From positions 11,094,281-11,158,280 of the forward strand of contig NC_088301.1 in the NCBI RefSeq assembly GCF_032854445.1: 64,000 bases of DNA, in the 5' to 3' direction. Every line of letters starts with the position of its first letter. The first letter of the stretch is position 1. The translations under genes and the position numbers were made by a program. The notes under the pieces are model-generated. The model ran no database searches. It saw nothing but the letters and a program-made list of their open reading frames with translations, and was not told where the DNA came from. This document shows positions 1-13,186 of the stretch, in pieces. Origin of the DNA: Liolophura sinensis (taxonomy: Eukaryota > Mollusca > Polyplacophora > Chitonida > Chitonidae).

Positions 1-955
1 TGTAATTTATGCTGGACGTGTGTTGGCTCTCAGCCAATGAGAGTAGTTAAAACTGCCGGCTTGTTCGTGTAAACTTGGAACTTACGTGCAACATTCCGGT
101 TTCCCGATCGTCAAGCGGAAAACGAACTGTACTGTTCGCTACCTTCTGGGATGAGTTCTACCGGAAATGTACGAACTGCACTTCGGCAGTTTCCGACGGC
201 AATTCTCCTCCTAACACAGAAGACTTCAGGACTAGTCCTTAGGCAAAATGGAGTCACCCACAGCGGATTTTGGCGCTGACTTTGTTTATAATTTATCAGC
301 TTGAGGTACATATTAGATTTTTTATGGCATACACCTGCGAGGAAAAGCATACTCTTTTCAATGGTATTTGATTGATACTTAGATTTTCTTCTCCTTTAAC
401 GAAGTTCTCTCGTTGAAGACGAACGAGTCTCCATACCAATTGTTTGTGGATTGGTGTTTGTTAAGTCAATGTGCTTTGATTCAAGGCATTTTGGGTGGAC
501 TGTTTCATTTGTGAATATATATATTTGAAGAACATGTATGGAGAAACGACTAGCTGAGAACTTAATACGTTCTTTTAGTGGCAATTCTGTGACAGAAGTG
601 ATCGGAATTTCTGTATAGCGCAATGTGTCTCAGAGTATCTGTTTTGTTGTGCCAGTGGAATAAAAATAAAACAATTTTCCTGTAGGTTATCATGATGCTG
701 AGTATTTGAGTGCCCAGCAGTGCATTGACCCCAGGTGCATGCATGTGTACATATTCAGGAAGACTGACAGTAGGATATTCTGGAGGTATGAAAATATAAC
801 ATTACCTATATAGAGAGAGAGACAAGACGTTCAAAGAATTTTAATTACATGCATGTGAACTATGTCAATACGTGAATTGCTCAAAACGAACCTCCGTATT
901 GTATTGTAATATTGCTTGACCATTTGTTTGAAAATTCACCTCATTCAGTGATTGG
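1..955. other. Stretch without recognisable gene
   Basis: Short open frames occur on both strands, but none has splice-flanked, protein-like sequence or a recognisable motif. A small palindrome (TTGGCT-ctc-AGCCAA) lies near base 26. I see no other structure. Confidence 0.5.
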
Positions 956-960
956 AGCCG

Positions 961-1218
961 CCGTGGACTGGTGGTTAGCATGCTAACGCAGTACAATGAC
1001 CCAGGAGCCTCTCGCCAAAGCGGTAGTTGTGAGTTCAAGTCCAGGTCATGCTAGCTTCCTCTCCAATCATACGTGGGAAAGTCTGTCATCAACCTTCGGA
1101 TGGTTGTGGGTTTCCCCCGGGCTCTGACCGGTTTCCACCCACCATAATGCTGACCGCCGTCGTATAAATGAAATATTCTTGAGCACAGGGTATAAAACAA
1201 TTAAATAAATAAATAAAA
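961..1218 (+). mobile_element. SINE family A, near full length
   Basis: tRNA-like head with an A-box-like segment (GGTGGTTAGCATGCTAACGC) and a B-box-like segment (GTGAGTTCAAGTCC). It is followed by the family body (ACGTGGGAAAG..., GTGGGTTTCCCCCGGGCTCTG, TAATGCTG, CGTCGTATAAATGAAATATT) and a tail of AAATAAATAAATA. The same body recurs many times in the window in both orientations. This copy is fairly diverged (AGCACAGGGTATAAAACAATT in place of the usual tail), so it is old. Confidence 0.85.
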
Positions 1219-1889
1219 TGAAAGTTGTCTAATATCCATTAAATGAAATTCAAATATCAAAGTTCTACATTTTAAACATTTTCAGTAACGATGAATTTAA
1301 GAGGATTTTTGTTTTTTTCTCCCCCACCCTACAGATTACATAGCTAGCGTTTGCACATTACTCACGTCAGAAAGCGGGCAGGAGATAATCTATATCCAAG
1401 TGCGCATAAACCCGAAACTATGTTTGAACATAGTGGATTAGATCTTTGTATCTTTTTAAATATATACACGACCGACGACTTGATAAAATCTTAAGTCTAT
1501 AATTAGACCCTCTAGAAATGTGGATTAACGCATAGATAGGAAGTTCCGGGTAGAATTTTTATGTTATGTAAACTAACTCTATGTACAGACGCTTTATTTA
1601 TTTGTTTTATTTATTCATTTATTTATTTTTTGGTCGACTTTGCCACATGGACGTCAATTATACATAAAGGAAAGGAAACTATGAAAATTAAGTAAGCATC
1701 CGTAGAAAGGCCATTGTATCAAAACTGCTTCTCAAAATGCTTTTACTAATGTTATATTTTTTTTTAAATATTTACCGAGTTAAATCCATGTATTCAGATG
1801 TTTCGGCTGAATCGTGCGTTTTATAGACACATATTGATAAGGCATAACGCCAGTGATATACTGGTTGACTGACATATATAGATTGATTG

Positions 1890-3235
1890 ACTGGTTCAAT
1901 AGGTGCGACTACGACTGCGTAGAAACGTTTTCCCCGCAAAAGGAAATGTTTTTCCCCAATAGATAGGTGTTCTTTACAATGGAAACGTTTTCCCCGCAAA
2001 TATGTATTCTCTACACTGGAAACTTTTTTCACGATACGAGGGTGTTCTCCAAATTGAAAACGTCCCTTCTCCCCCAACCCTTTAATAGATAGGTGATATT
2101 TACAATGGAAACGCTTTCTCCACAATAGGGAGGTGTTCTTTACAATGGAAACTTTTTACCGCGATACAGAGGTGTTTTTCATAATGGTAACGTTTCCTTT
2201 AATAGATAGGTGTTACAGCGGAAACGTTTTCCTGCAGTTTAAAGGTGTTCTCCAGTATTAAAACTTTTTCTCGGCGATAGATAGGTGTTCTTCATAATGG
2301 AAACGTTTTTCCTTAATAGATAGGTGTTACAGTGGAAACGTTTTCGCGCAATTTTAAGGTGTTCTCCAGTATAAAAACTTTTTCTCGGCGATAGATAGGT
2401 GTTCTTCATAATGGAAACGTTTTTCCTTAATAGACAGGTGTTACAGTGGAAACGTTTTCGCGCAATTTTAAGGTGTTCTCCAGTATAAAAACTTTTTCTC
2501 GGCGATAGATAGGTGTTCTTCATAATGGTAACGTTTTCCCTTAATAGATAGGTGTTACAGCGGAAACGTTTCCACGCAATTTAAAGGTGTTCTGCAGCAT
2601 AAAAACTTTTTCTCGGCGATAGACAGGGGTTCTTCATAATGGGAACGTTTCCCCTTAATAGATAGGTGTTACAGTGGAAACGTTTTCCTGCAATTTAAAG
2701 GTGTTCTCCAGTAAGTGTTCTCTACAGTGAAAGAATTTCACCCGCAATGAATAGGTGCTTTTACAGCAGAAAGGTTTTCATTCCATAAATATGTGTTCCG
2801 ATCTCCATGCAGTGGAAAAGTTTTCCACTTAGTAGATATGTGTTCTCTTACAGTAGTAAGATTTTGCCTGAAATACAGATCCATGCTTTCTACATTTGAC
2901 AAGTTTTCCTTCCATAGCTAGGTGATTTCTACAAAGGCGAACGTTTTCCCTCTATCCACAGTAGTAACGGTTTCCCCGCAACATACATATATACTACATA
3001 TACAGTAGAAACGTTTCTACAGTGGAATCTTTCATACACAATAGATTTGGGAAACCTAGTTCACTCAGTGTTCTCTACATTTTTCCCGTAATAAAAAAGG
3101 TGTCCTTTGTGGTGCTGACGCGTTTTCTCCCGCGATACATAGGTGTTTTCTACAATGAAGAAGTTTTCCCAAGCGAAAAGGTGTTCTTTACTATGCTCTG
3201 CAGTGCTCTCTCCTGAAAAGTGTTTTCCTTCATTC
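1890..3235. repeat. Degenerate minisatellite (~38-bp module, 114-bp higher unit)
   Basis: Variants of a module containing GGAAACGTTTTCC and ATAGATAGGTGTTCT repeat across about 1.3 kb. Between about 2,240 and 2,640 the modules form a clearer 114-bp higher-order unit, a multiple of three, so the minus strand stays open with a 38-residue repeat. The flanks grow more diverged toward both ends, as expected for an array with its youngest units in the middle. The open frame is probably a by-product of the period, not a gene. Confidence 0.85.
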
Positions 3236-3239
3236 AGTT

Positions 3240-5275
3240 TTTTAGAATTTATTTATTCATATTTGTTATCATGTTGTGAATATGTGTATTCTATTTTATA
3301 AGTTTTTTTATATTCTGATTGCTTTTCAGACTCCCACTGTTTTTGGTGTTAACAACGATTAGTATGTGTATGCAGATGACGAAACAAATGTAGACATTAA
3401 ACTTGTGGTGATAGGTACTTGATGATAAGTTCAGTCAGCTCTGTTATCTCACACGCCATGTTACGTCTGTCAAACGCATCTGAACATGTATACATATTTA
3501 TTTTATTGATGCAAAAATTATATGTACAACTATACACTTTTTACATATAAAGCGTGGAATGCACGCACGCGCAAATTCTGAAAATGTGTGCCATAATTAC
3601 CACCTGTTCAGAATAGCCTCTGGATACATTGTGCTGTTCCGGATGGCAGACATGCGTAAGACTGTACCATGCACAGATATATAGCGAGTTTCAACTCCCC
3701 AACCTCTGTCTCACACAAGGAGAATAAGGCCACACCAGTTGAAATTTTTGTTTTGACAGGCAGAATGAATGTTATTTCAATGTCGGAAGGTATTCAAAGA
3801 AGGACAAAAATAAAACTGAAAAATCATCTATTTTGTGGAAAATGTCGACTGTCTCAGCAATTGTGCCTATTAAAAACACATTTACGCGATCGGAGAGCCT
3901 TGAAAAGCAGGAAAGTCATAAAAATATTAAGAGCGGGCAAAACTGGAATTTTCGGTGCTGAAACTCGTAAAACACAAAACAAAACTGATGGCGTCTGAGG
4001 ACAGAAGTAATAAAAATAATGCTATTCAAATAAGCAATCAATAAATTAAGCTGCCAAACAAAGTGGACCAGCGAGATTTGCCAGTTGGGAATCCCGGCAA
4101 AGATTGCATAGCCTATAAGAAGAAGCTTTTTCTCGGTGTTGAACATTAAAGATTTTTTATCATTTTAAATTATATTTTTCTTCTTTTGCACATGGTTAGA
4201 GGGTTAATCTTGTCCCACTGTTAAGAACAGTGACCCAGTATGGATGTGTACATCTGTGTCAATAAATTAATGGCCCTGCGGTAACATTCCACGTGCACAC
4301 TGTAAAGGTACTCCCGGCCCCCTAGGCCACATCCGGGCGACTGACTGGCGCGACGTTAATTGAGGAAAAGTGGCAAATCTTCCACCTCAACGATTGTATT
4401 TAACTCAAACTTATATGTCTTCAAACAGGTAAACTCTTCAGACTGGTAATATGCTTATAACAGCCGTCCCCACACGCCGGTCGTCATCATTTACTGCCAC
4501 CATACAAACAGCTTTGTTTTCTTCCTCCATCTGCCGTAAAAATGTGATCTGACATTCGCATCTCTCCTTTTGTCTGGAATTAATAACAGCCTTGCCTTAA
4601 TATTATGTTAGAATAACACGGCTCTGTGTGCAAATCTATAACTACACGAAGGAGAGCGTTATACATGGCGGAAGAGAAAAGCAATGTTAATATATACATC
4701 GTGTATACAAGCAGATGTTCTTGAACTGCCCCAGGACACATCTATAACCGTGTCTGAATATTGCATGAATTGCGTGAAAAGGTAGCACAGGAAGACGACA
4801 TCAGATAGGGGATTGATATTTAGCAAAGATACATAAAACTGCCTACAGTGCGGATATTTTCTCCACACATACTGCTTTAAAACATAAATTCTGTTTGAAT
4901 GAGGTTTAGGCCTACAAAGTCCTTTTTGGGTAGTTCGTGAATGCATGGCAACACCTAACTTATGACAACACGTGATTATCTTTTTCCTGAAGTTTGCAGT
5001 ATCAGCAAACTCCAGTACAGCAGAATCCATTCCTATTTTGTTATATGACTCACAACAAGGTTTTTATTTCTCACTATAAAGTCGCATTCGTTATTACGTT
5101 ATATTCAAGTCCCTTTTGGGTCTTCATCAAAAGTTGATCTCATCTTATTCCAACAAAACTGTGAAATTATAAATTGTCCCTTTGATATTTACAGTTCGCT
5201 ATGTAATCTCCATGCAAATGTTATGTAAACATCGTCGATTGTTCGAATACTTGATGTCCGCGTATATACAGGGCA
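3240..5275. other. Stretch without recognisable gene
   Basis: Only short chance open frames on either strand. About 3,722-4,000 (AAGGCCACACCAGTTGAAA...) loosely resembles the start of an intronic stretch near 36,050 (AAGGCCACTCCAATTTTA) and may be an old dispersed repeat. No coding signal seen. Confidence 0.4.
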
Positions 5276-5279
5276 ATAC

Positions 5280-5700
5280 TTCACACCACCTGCATAACTC
5301 TCGCAGTGTCTTACTTCTAGCACCACTTTGGTTCTGCACTTGGGATGCAAATAGCAATGTCCCACAACTGTCACAAGTGTAATGCCTCACATCTGACACT
5401 TTATCAGCATTCCACTTCTGACACCAATTTGATTCTCCATTTCCGAAATTATTCCAGCATTCCACTCCTGATACCATTTTGATACCCATCTTATGACACC
5501 TTTTCAATACTCCACTTTTGATACGATTTTTTTTGATGCCCCATTTCTGATCATTTTCCAATTTCTCACTTACACTATACCAGTTTGATGCTTCGTTTCT
5601 GACATTTTTTCAAAATCCCACCTCTGATGTATTTTATTGTCTCACTTGTGACAACTCTCTCTCATTTTCTTAATGCTTTACTTCTTTACACCGCATTCCA
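5280..5700. repeat. Degenerate short-period tandem repeat
   Basis: Successive variants of a ~33-40-bp phrase (CATTCCACTTCTGACACC / ATTTTGATTCTCCATTTC) repeat about ten times with high divergence. Units around 5,395-5,560 are the clearest. Confidence 0.6.
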
Positions 5701-8700
5701 ACATCTCATTTTTACTACTGATGTTAAAACCGAACTATTTATACTTACTTAAATCACCATTCCAGCATGAGTGCCTTAGTCGTATATAAAATTCAGGTGC
5801 AAAAATACACGACTGTAATCATCCCTATGCGTATACTTGTATCTATCTAACATGTTGAGCCTGTTTAATTCTTGCACAGTATTACGGTTAAGTGATGATA
5901 AGCTTCATTCAAGTGTAGAGATCCATCAGTGTCAAAATTCACTCATACACTGTGACCTCTTCTGAAAAATCCCCGACAATACGACAGTGTTATGCCTGGC
6001 AGCATCAGTATTCTCAACATGAATATGGGAATAAATTGCCTTCACCTCATTATGCCAGTCTGAAATGCGATTATTCCTGTTTTAATAGATGTCATCCATT
6101 GACAAGAGACTGCAGTATCGTTTGAATCAACAATTCGAGGACGGATAAAGAACAGACCAGACTGCATCTAATTAGGAACTTCCTAAAAGTGGGGTTCATT
6201 CATTTCAATTCCTGGCACGAAACAACGTCAAGAGCGTGAATATAAAACTTTATATTTGGTATATTAAATAGACCTATCCCTCGGTTATTAATTTGTTTGA
6301 ACTTGTTTTACTTTGCATGTGTAGACACATTCATTGGTGCAGTGTAGGTTATGAATATGAACCATATTGTAAATGTAGGGGGGTTTCGGCAGTCTTCGTT
6401 ACTATAGTTACAGTAAGATGGCATTTTTATGTATATGCCGTCAGGGACTATTTAAGCCGCATTTCTTGGAAGACAATAGCTCGGTTGCAAAGTACTATGG
6501 TATTTGGGATTTGACGAGTCTGAGCTCGCATACACAGGTGGGAAGAGCTTTCCATAAACATAAATGTTATGTTGGAATTCTGTCTCGTTAACTTGCAGAC
6601 TGCACTTGTGCAACTCAAAAATTGTACCAAATCGAGAATGCCATGTTGCAGTCGTGGGATGAAATGATCACATATATACTACATATATGGAACGGAGAAG
6701 CACGAGGCATACAATGTAAACTAAGGTATCAGTAGCGTTTTTTTCCATAGCCAGTAAAAAAAAACATATACCATAAGTGGCAGGAAGACTTACATTCTCT
6801 TGGGCAAAAATGTCCGTTTTATGAATGTTTTAGAGTAAAAATTACCAGTTACACATACCGTCGTATATGACATCAACCCAGTAGAATTCTGACGAGATAT
6901 GTATACGTTTTTCCACTTAAAGTTTACAAATTTGTATAACCTGAGAAGATGAATGTAATGCATACTGTATTTATAAAGTGTCCAGTCCGTCTTCTCCACT
7001 GACGTAATACACGTTGTATTACCGTAATTAGTTAATTAAAAACTGACGCTTGGTAAATTAAGAAGGATACAAGAAAGCTATGCAGTGCTGATTGTATCAA
7101 CGTATGAGTGTTTCAAACTACTCATGCGTAAGTGTGCCAAAGGCTGGCTAATCGCCTGTCTCAAAGTATACAAAAATTTACCTTTGATCTCAGGTAAAAC
7201 CGTCTAAGTGCGCATTACAAATATAAAAAGTGGTATTGATGAGAAATGAAGGGTTATATTAACATATGTACGTCTGAATTTCCGTTTATAAACGTATAAA
7301 TCTCCCCATCACGCATATGAAAAGATGTGTCAAGGGGAAACAAAGATTATGTAGTTATCGTATACAAATGCATCTAAACATTGTAATATCCGTCTATGAT
7401 GCAAGTTATATTTGTTAGTTTTCACGTGAGTTTCCTTCGCGAGGAAAGACCGCCATGATATGATTGAAATAATGTTGAAAGTGACTTGCCTGATTTTCTG
7501 TTTGATATCGTCAGCAATGGTTTCATTTGTTATGCATGTATGTTTAGGCTTATATTCAATGGCTGTTTCAGGTTGTTCAACCGCTTTTGTCTTATTTGTC
7601 CAAGTTTTTTTCTTTCGTTTTGCCAGTCAAATTCGTGAGTCCATTCCACTATTTACATCCATATTCTTCATTTTAACTATCAACCACTATATAATATTTC
7701 CAGCTTCCATGATTTCATTTATCCAAGAACCATCTTTCCATACGGAATCATACATGTTCATGTAGCAATAAATTTCCAAACAAGAATGCACTGATTGGAT
7801 AAGGTAACAACTACTCTGATCCAATGAAAGGTTGTCCGCGTGATTCAAATGGCACGTGGTCGGAGATGTGATCGGAGCCGTCATCCTTTGATGCATTTGG
7901 CAACGTAACAGATCTTGTGCATGACATTGACAGATTGTCTACAAGGCTTAACATAAATGTACCGAAACTGGCTCTTTGTTAACCGACCACAATGACCGAA
8001 TGATTCTAACCTCAGAGACTCTAAGCCCTGAAGATGTAATTCATAACAAATTCATAACATTTAATTTTTCTTTTCATTCGACGTATAACACTGTTATCAC
8101 AAATATGGCTTAGTACGCCCATCAACAATTCATTACCTCGCTCCTGGTTTTCATTTTAGAATGTTGAAATTGGTGATGTTTCACTTCCCCCTTGTCCTTA
8201 GGTTCCCTTCCACTGTGTCTTCGTTAATTGTCTGCTGTCGGGCTTTAACGTAGCTTTTGGCAATTCTTCGGTCACGTAGAATGGATGTGCCATTGTGGAA
8301 GGATGATTCTGTTAACTTCATATGTATACTTAGCTGTTGTAGCACATAGGTCTAAGAGTCGAGAATTGACAATGATGTAAAGTCTAGCTGTACACTGTCT
8401 GTCCGACATCATTGAAAAGTAACAGGAACTATCAGTGTATGTGACAACATTCTGTCTGGGTTTTTCACATTATCGTTATCCGGACTTATTCAAGCTTGAT
8501 GTAGGGCCCCGTTTATGGGTGGAGGAGAGGGGGCGCGATGGAGCGGGTGGGGGAGATGATGCGGTAATGTACATATATGTATATGTGTTTATGTCTAACA
8601 CTGTGGACGGCAGGATGTGGTGAACGGAAGGAGAATAATAGAATTCCACTGGAGTCGCCGGTTTGTTGACTTAATTCTGCTTGCCGTATTCAGCGACTTT

Positions 8701-9310
8701 AATCCTGGGCTACTCAGGTGGTTAATCATACTGTATTATACACAGGTTACAGCTGTATGCATTGTGCCAAAACGAATGTGCACAAAACCGCACTGTCCTA
8801 TGCCAGTACATATAGCGTGAGTATATACGAGGACAGACTGGATCGTGTCAGTCTTATCCACAATGATGGCTGTTACATAAATATTACCCACTCCGATTCT
8901 TCTTCACTGCATCACGTATGGCGGCTAGTCATCTGAACGGTTGTAACAATACGACTGTCTCTCAGTGACCAGATAATGCCAAACCACGACGTTGAAAAAA
9001 CACTGCTGGTGTCCTAAAATGCGGACAGAAAAACGAAGAGTTTTGTCTGGAAATAGAACTCCGTTTAGATTTTTTTCTTTAATTTTTTTTTATTAACTTA
9101 CTTCTACGTGAATTGATTTATCTTTTGGGTCACTTTTGTTTCTTTCCATCAAACATGCTCCCTATTTTATTTGTGACAGGCCCTGCACAACAGCGTGAAC
9201 GTTTACTCGTTATACATGCCAGTGATAACTGTATTATTGACACGTTAAAACTCAGTATAATACGTGTTTCCATTATTTAATCCTATTCAAGTGGCTTTTA
9301 CCACCATTTA
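5701..9310. other. Stretch without recognisable gene
   Basis: AT-rich DNA with scattered short open frames. The longest (7,460-7,765, plus) is a low-complexity hydrophobic translation without splice sites or family resemblance. No repeats of note were seen. Confidence 0.4.
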
Positions 9311-9312
9311 TC

Positions 9313-9466
9313 GTTCTATTTATTTATTTATTTGATTGGTGTTTTACGCCGTTCTCAAAAATATTTCACTTATACGACGGCGGCCGGCATTATGGTGGGA
9401 AGAAAACGGGCAGGGCCCAGAGGAAACCCACGACCATTCACAGGTTGCTGCAAGACCTTCCCACTT
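9313..9466 (-). mobile_element. SINE family A, 5'-truncated
   Basis: Reads inward from a TATTTATTTATTT tail through TTGATTGGTGTTTTACGCCG, TATTTCACTTATACGACGGC and GGCATTATGGTGGG to GACCTTCCCAC, where it stops. The tRNA-like head is missing. Orientation is minus. Confidence 0.85.
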
Positions 9467-9774
9467 ACTTATCGTTTTATTAATTTATTACTTGGTTTAC
9501 TTGGGTAATTATTTACTATGTTTATTTTTACACATTACTGTACTTCATATAAAGTTTAGACTGAAAAATGCCCTTTCATGCAAAAGCAAACAAAGGCTTT
9601 AAATTGATGCCAAGTTTTTCTGATAAGAGAGTAATGAAACTTCACAAAAACTATTAAATTGCCCTATGCGTTGGATGAATTAATCAGAATCGAATAAAAT
9701 ATGCTACTTGAAAAAAGTTAAACTTCAGGTGAAATACAGTAGTTATTTTCTGACTAACAGAAGATAATGGGTCT

Positions 9775-9916
9775 CACTGGCTCAAACGCTCAAAGCGATG
9801 TCGCAAGTTTCGATCCAGCTGTGGCTGCTCGGCTGAAGGTCGGTGGTTTACACCGCCCGTAATTGTGAAAAAGGTGAAAAACCTGAGTATACAGTTTAAA
9901 ACCAGTCAATCAATCA
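9775..9916 (+). mobile_element. Putative SINE of a further family
   Basis: A tRNA-like start (CACTGGCTCAAACGCTC ... AGTTTCGATCCAGCTG, a B-box-like match) is followed by GGTCGGTGGTTTACACCGCC and a CAATCAATCAGTCAGTCA tail. The GGTGGTTTAC(G)CCC segment recurs at 13,398, suggesting a shared family. Confidence 0.5.
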
Positions 9917-10066
9917 GTCAGTCAAGAAATGGGAGGTCTAGGGAAAAATCTATGTATACCACATACGGTTAGATCGGGCTACAGACTTGTTGTTCACGCA
10001 GTCCACTACTTCAAAATGTCTTGGCTAGTTGAACGGTCGATGCTCACGCCCTCGTCAAGTTTTACT

Positions 10067-10255
10067 ATGGAAGCCGGATGAGGACATCGGGCCTCGCGGC
10101 TTGCGGGTTGTGGCCCCCGCAGCACGAGGACGGTTCAATTTGTACGCGAATGGTACCGTCCTCATCCCCTCGTGTCGCGCGCGATTTGCACCATCCTCGT
10201 GCCGCGGGCGGCGGGCCACGACCCGCCCGGCGAGATGTCCTCATTCGGCTTGCAT
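10067..10255. mobile_element. GC-rich foldback (inverted-repeat) element
   Basis: Two imperfect arms of about 65 bp face each other. The left arm starts ATGGAAGCCGGATGAGGACA and ends GCACGAGGACGGT. The reverse complement of the right arm starts ATGCAAGCCGAATGAGGACA and ends GCACGAGGATGGT. A nested hairpin (GAGGACGGT ... ACCGTCCTC) lies at the left arm's inner end. The element is strongly GC-rich against AT-rich flanks and has no coding capacity, so it resembles a non-autonomous foldback/MITE-type insert. A clear target duplication was not identified. Confidence 0.65.
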
Positions 10256-10377
10256 ATTTTACATTTTTATGTTTTTCGATCGTTTAAATTCTTTGTCCTC
10301 TGTTAGCGTCGTCCACTATTTTGGTGTTTTTCTGGTCCATGACCTGCTTTCTCACAAATTGCAGTAACTGTCCTTGG

Positions 10378-10760
10378 TTGAGGAATCGCCGTTGATGACT
10401 GAGGCTAGTGCGAGGTATATACTCTCCAGTTGAGGAATCGCCCTTGATGACTGAGGCTAGTCCGCTGTATATACTCTCCAGTTGAGGAATCGCTGTTGAT
10501 GACTGAAGCTAGTCCGCGGTATATACTCTCCAGTTGAGGAATCGCTGTTGATGACTGAGGCTAGTCCGCGGTATATACTCTCCAGTTGAGGAATCGCTGT
10601 TGATGATTGAGGCTAGTCCGCGGTATATACTCTCCAGTTGAGGAATCGCTGTTGATGACTGAGGCTTGTCTGCGGTATAAACTCTCCAGTTGAGGAATCG
10701 CTCTTGATGACTGAGGCGTGTCTGCGGCATATTGTCCAGTTCAGGAATACTTGTTCATGA
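10378..10760. repeat. 52-bp tandem repeat, about 7 copies
   Basis: The unit runs TGAGGAATCGCTGTTGATGA then CTGAGGCTAGTCCGCGG then TATATACTCTCCAGT. Central copies are nearly identical; the last copies are diverged and shortened. Since 52 is not a multiple of three, no repeated protein is implied. Confidence 0.95.
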
Positions 10761-10800
10761 CTTACGCGAGCGCATGGTTACCTCATTCTCATTGCTATAA

Positions 10801-11115
10801 ACCGGCCCGGATAGCACAGTTGGTAGAGCGTCCGCTTCGGGACCGGTAGATCCAGGATCAATCCTTGATCGAGTCACACCTAAGACTTTAAAAGAGGAAG
10901 TTGTAACTTCCTCGCTTGGCGTTCAGCGTGAAGGGGATAGTGCAACGACTGGTTGACCCGTATCAGTATAATGGCTCGGGCGGGGCGGCTTACTTGCCTT
11001 CAGTCAGTCGTCTCATTGAAGCAGCACTAAATAAAAGAGCGGTGGAAATTCGTCGTCATATGACTGAAAAATTGTTGAGTACGACGTTAAACCCCAAGCA
11101 CTCAAGCACTCATTG
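10801..11115 (+). mobile_element. SINE family B, full length
   Basis: A tRNA-like head (GATAGCACAGTTGGTAGAGC, then GGTAGATCCAGGATCAATCC) leads into a conserved body with a perfect-arm hairpin GGAAGTT-gt-AACTTCC (10,896-10,911). Then come GTGCAACGACTGGTTGACCC, GAAGCAGCACTAAATAAAAG, TATGACTGAAAAATTGTTGA and GTACGACGTTAAACCCCAAG, ending in CACTCA repeats. Related copies lie at 11,125 and 28,421. Confidence 0.85.
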
Positions 11116-11124
11116 CTATAAAGA

Positions 11125-11405
11125 AAAGCTTAAGACATTTAAAGAGAAAGTTGTAACTTCCTCGCTTGGAATTTAGCGTGAAGGGGATAGTGCAACGACT
11201 GGTTGACCCGTATCAGTATAATATCTCGGGCGGGGCCGCCTACTTGCCCTTGGTAATTCGTCTCAGTGAAGCAGCACTAGATAAAAGAGCAGTGGAAATC
11301 CGTCCTGCAACAAGGAGGCATATTACATGCACTCTAAGGACTCCTTTGTCGTCATATGACTGAAAAGTTGTTAAGTACGACGTTAAACCCCAAGCACTCA
11401 CTCAA
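11125..11405 (+). mobile_element. SINE family B, 5'-truncated, tandem to the previous copy
   Basis: Starts inside the body (TTAAGACATTTAAAGAGAAA) and runs to GACGTTAAACCCCAAGCACT. It keeps an internal segment (CCTGCAACAAGGAGG) that the copy at 10,801 lacks. It lies only a few bases behind that copy in the same orientation. Confidence 0.8.
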
Positions 11406-13186
11406 TCTACAAAGAAAAGTGTGATAGGTAATGAAAGGCGTGCATCATTTACTGATTGTTAGACAGAGCAATAGATGAAACGTGAACAACGGCCATATTT
11501 TACACCGTAGGCGCAAACGTTTATTATCTGAATTATGAAAAATTCATCGATGAAGCCATGAAGTATAGTTAACTGACCACTAGCTCCAGACAAAATTCAC
11601 ACCAGATCTAAGACCAGTCTACACACCAATATTTTACTGTATGACGCATATCGTATTCGTACACCCATGGTAAGGATTCACTGGGGGGTTAGGTGTAAGC
11701 TTAATGACAGGTAAGTGTGGGGTGGTAAAAATATTGTTTATGAAATGGTATACTAGTAGTTATGAAAGATATAGGACACGTTTATTTTCCAGTGGCCGTC
11801 CTGTGATGAGAGTTCCCCTGGCCAGTTACCTGTGACAGCTAACCGAACAGGTGTCCCAGCAAGAAGGGTTAATATAGGTATACATATACGTATGTATACA
11901 TGACTGTATATGACATTAAAGAGATTTGCCGCACTCGAGGATGACCGGCCTTTATTGAAATATCAACACATTCAGTAAAGCGACAAATACGCTGAAGTCA
12001 CCCCTTTGCAAAGCTGTGGCAGTAGTGATATAGGTGTCAACGTGGGGGGTGAGTTATACGTGTGGGGTAGACTCAGTGGGCGTTATCATAGCACCGTCGT
12101 CAGATCACACTTGGAGCTGCTCAAGACAAACATGTTAACACGTTCCGATGATTTTGGTGTATAGGCGCACTCCTTCACTCCACGCATTAACGCAGTTTTG
12201 TATGACAAGACAGCTATACTGACTCCAATAACTAAACGTTTGTCCAGACGAAACATTTATCTGCGCCAAAAAAAAAAAAACAAGATCTGTTAGAAGTTAT
12301 GGAGGTACAGGGTTCTGCATTAGGGACTAATAGAGGCTTTACACATTTATAATGCATGGCGGATGTATACATAACCAGGGTTCGCAATGGAAACCCAAGT
12401 GAACTAGATTAAGACAGTGTATATAAACATCTTAATGAGATGCTACAAAAAATAAGTTATAAACTAATATGTTAACCGGCGCTTGTGCACTCACAGACGA
12501 GAGGTGGACTTTGATTGGTTGATGAAATATGACAAACATACTGGCTTCAACCAGTTCATAATCCAACCGTGTGAAAAGAAGACCTATCTATTAACAATTA
12601 ACCTGGAGATATATTATCGAGTCAAACTCAGACAAGTGATACTAAGTTAATAAAAATTAACTTGGCAAAATTTTTCATTATCTTCAAATATACAGTGGTT
12701 AGAACTGACAGGCACTAAACGTTTCCCAACACCTGTGGAAAGGACACAGTCTTTTGGAAGCAATTACAACTGGTTTCCGAAGCGGATATATTTCCTGGAT
12801 CATATATACGGTCTACACAGATGTTTTAAAATCAGTCCTTTGACCAACTCTTGCGGGTCGATTGATCTCGACGATGTTTTTTCTGGTATCTAGCATGAAA
12901 TAGTGTTCTGTATGATCTGTTGACTATTTCAAGCAGTTTTGTTCAAGTAAGCCCTATCAGTGTCAAAGCTTTCCTGGAAGACCAAAGGACTTTGTCGTTT
13001 TGGATTCTCTAGAATCTATACAGGCCAACATGCACAGCCTTTGTATAGATTCTACACACGAACGTGTTTGAACTTATTTCTTTGTCTGTTTGATAATCTA
13101 ATCAGGAGCCCTTGAATAAGAAAAGGCCTCCAAGAGCGTGTCGCACTAGACAGGGGATTTCCCGCTCTCACGGCTTGTGAGGCCGA
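11406..13186. other. Stretch without recognisable gene
   Basis: AT-rich, with a poly-A run near 12,269. No open frame with protein-like character, splice-flanked exon or clear repeat was seen. Confidence 0.4.

Noticed and set aside
7460-7765. Hydrophobic 101-residue plus-strand frame as a small membrane protein
   Set aside because: Low-complexity AT-rich translation, no splice context, no recognisable family and no conserved neighbour.
10029-10367. Arginine/alanine-rich 112-residue frame
   Set aside because: It lies over the GC-rich foldback element; composition explains the open frame.
10801-10870. A true tRNA gene
   Set aside because: A- and B-box-like segments are present, but no complete cloverleaf can be drawn and the sequence continues into the SINE family B body, so it is a tRNA-derived SINE head.
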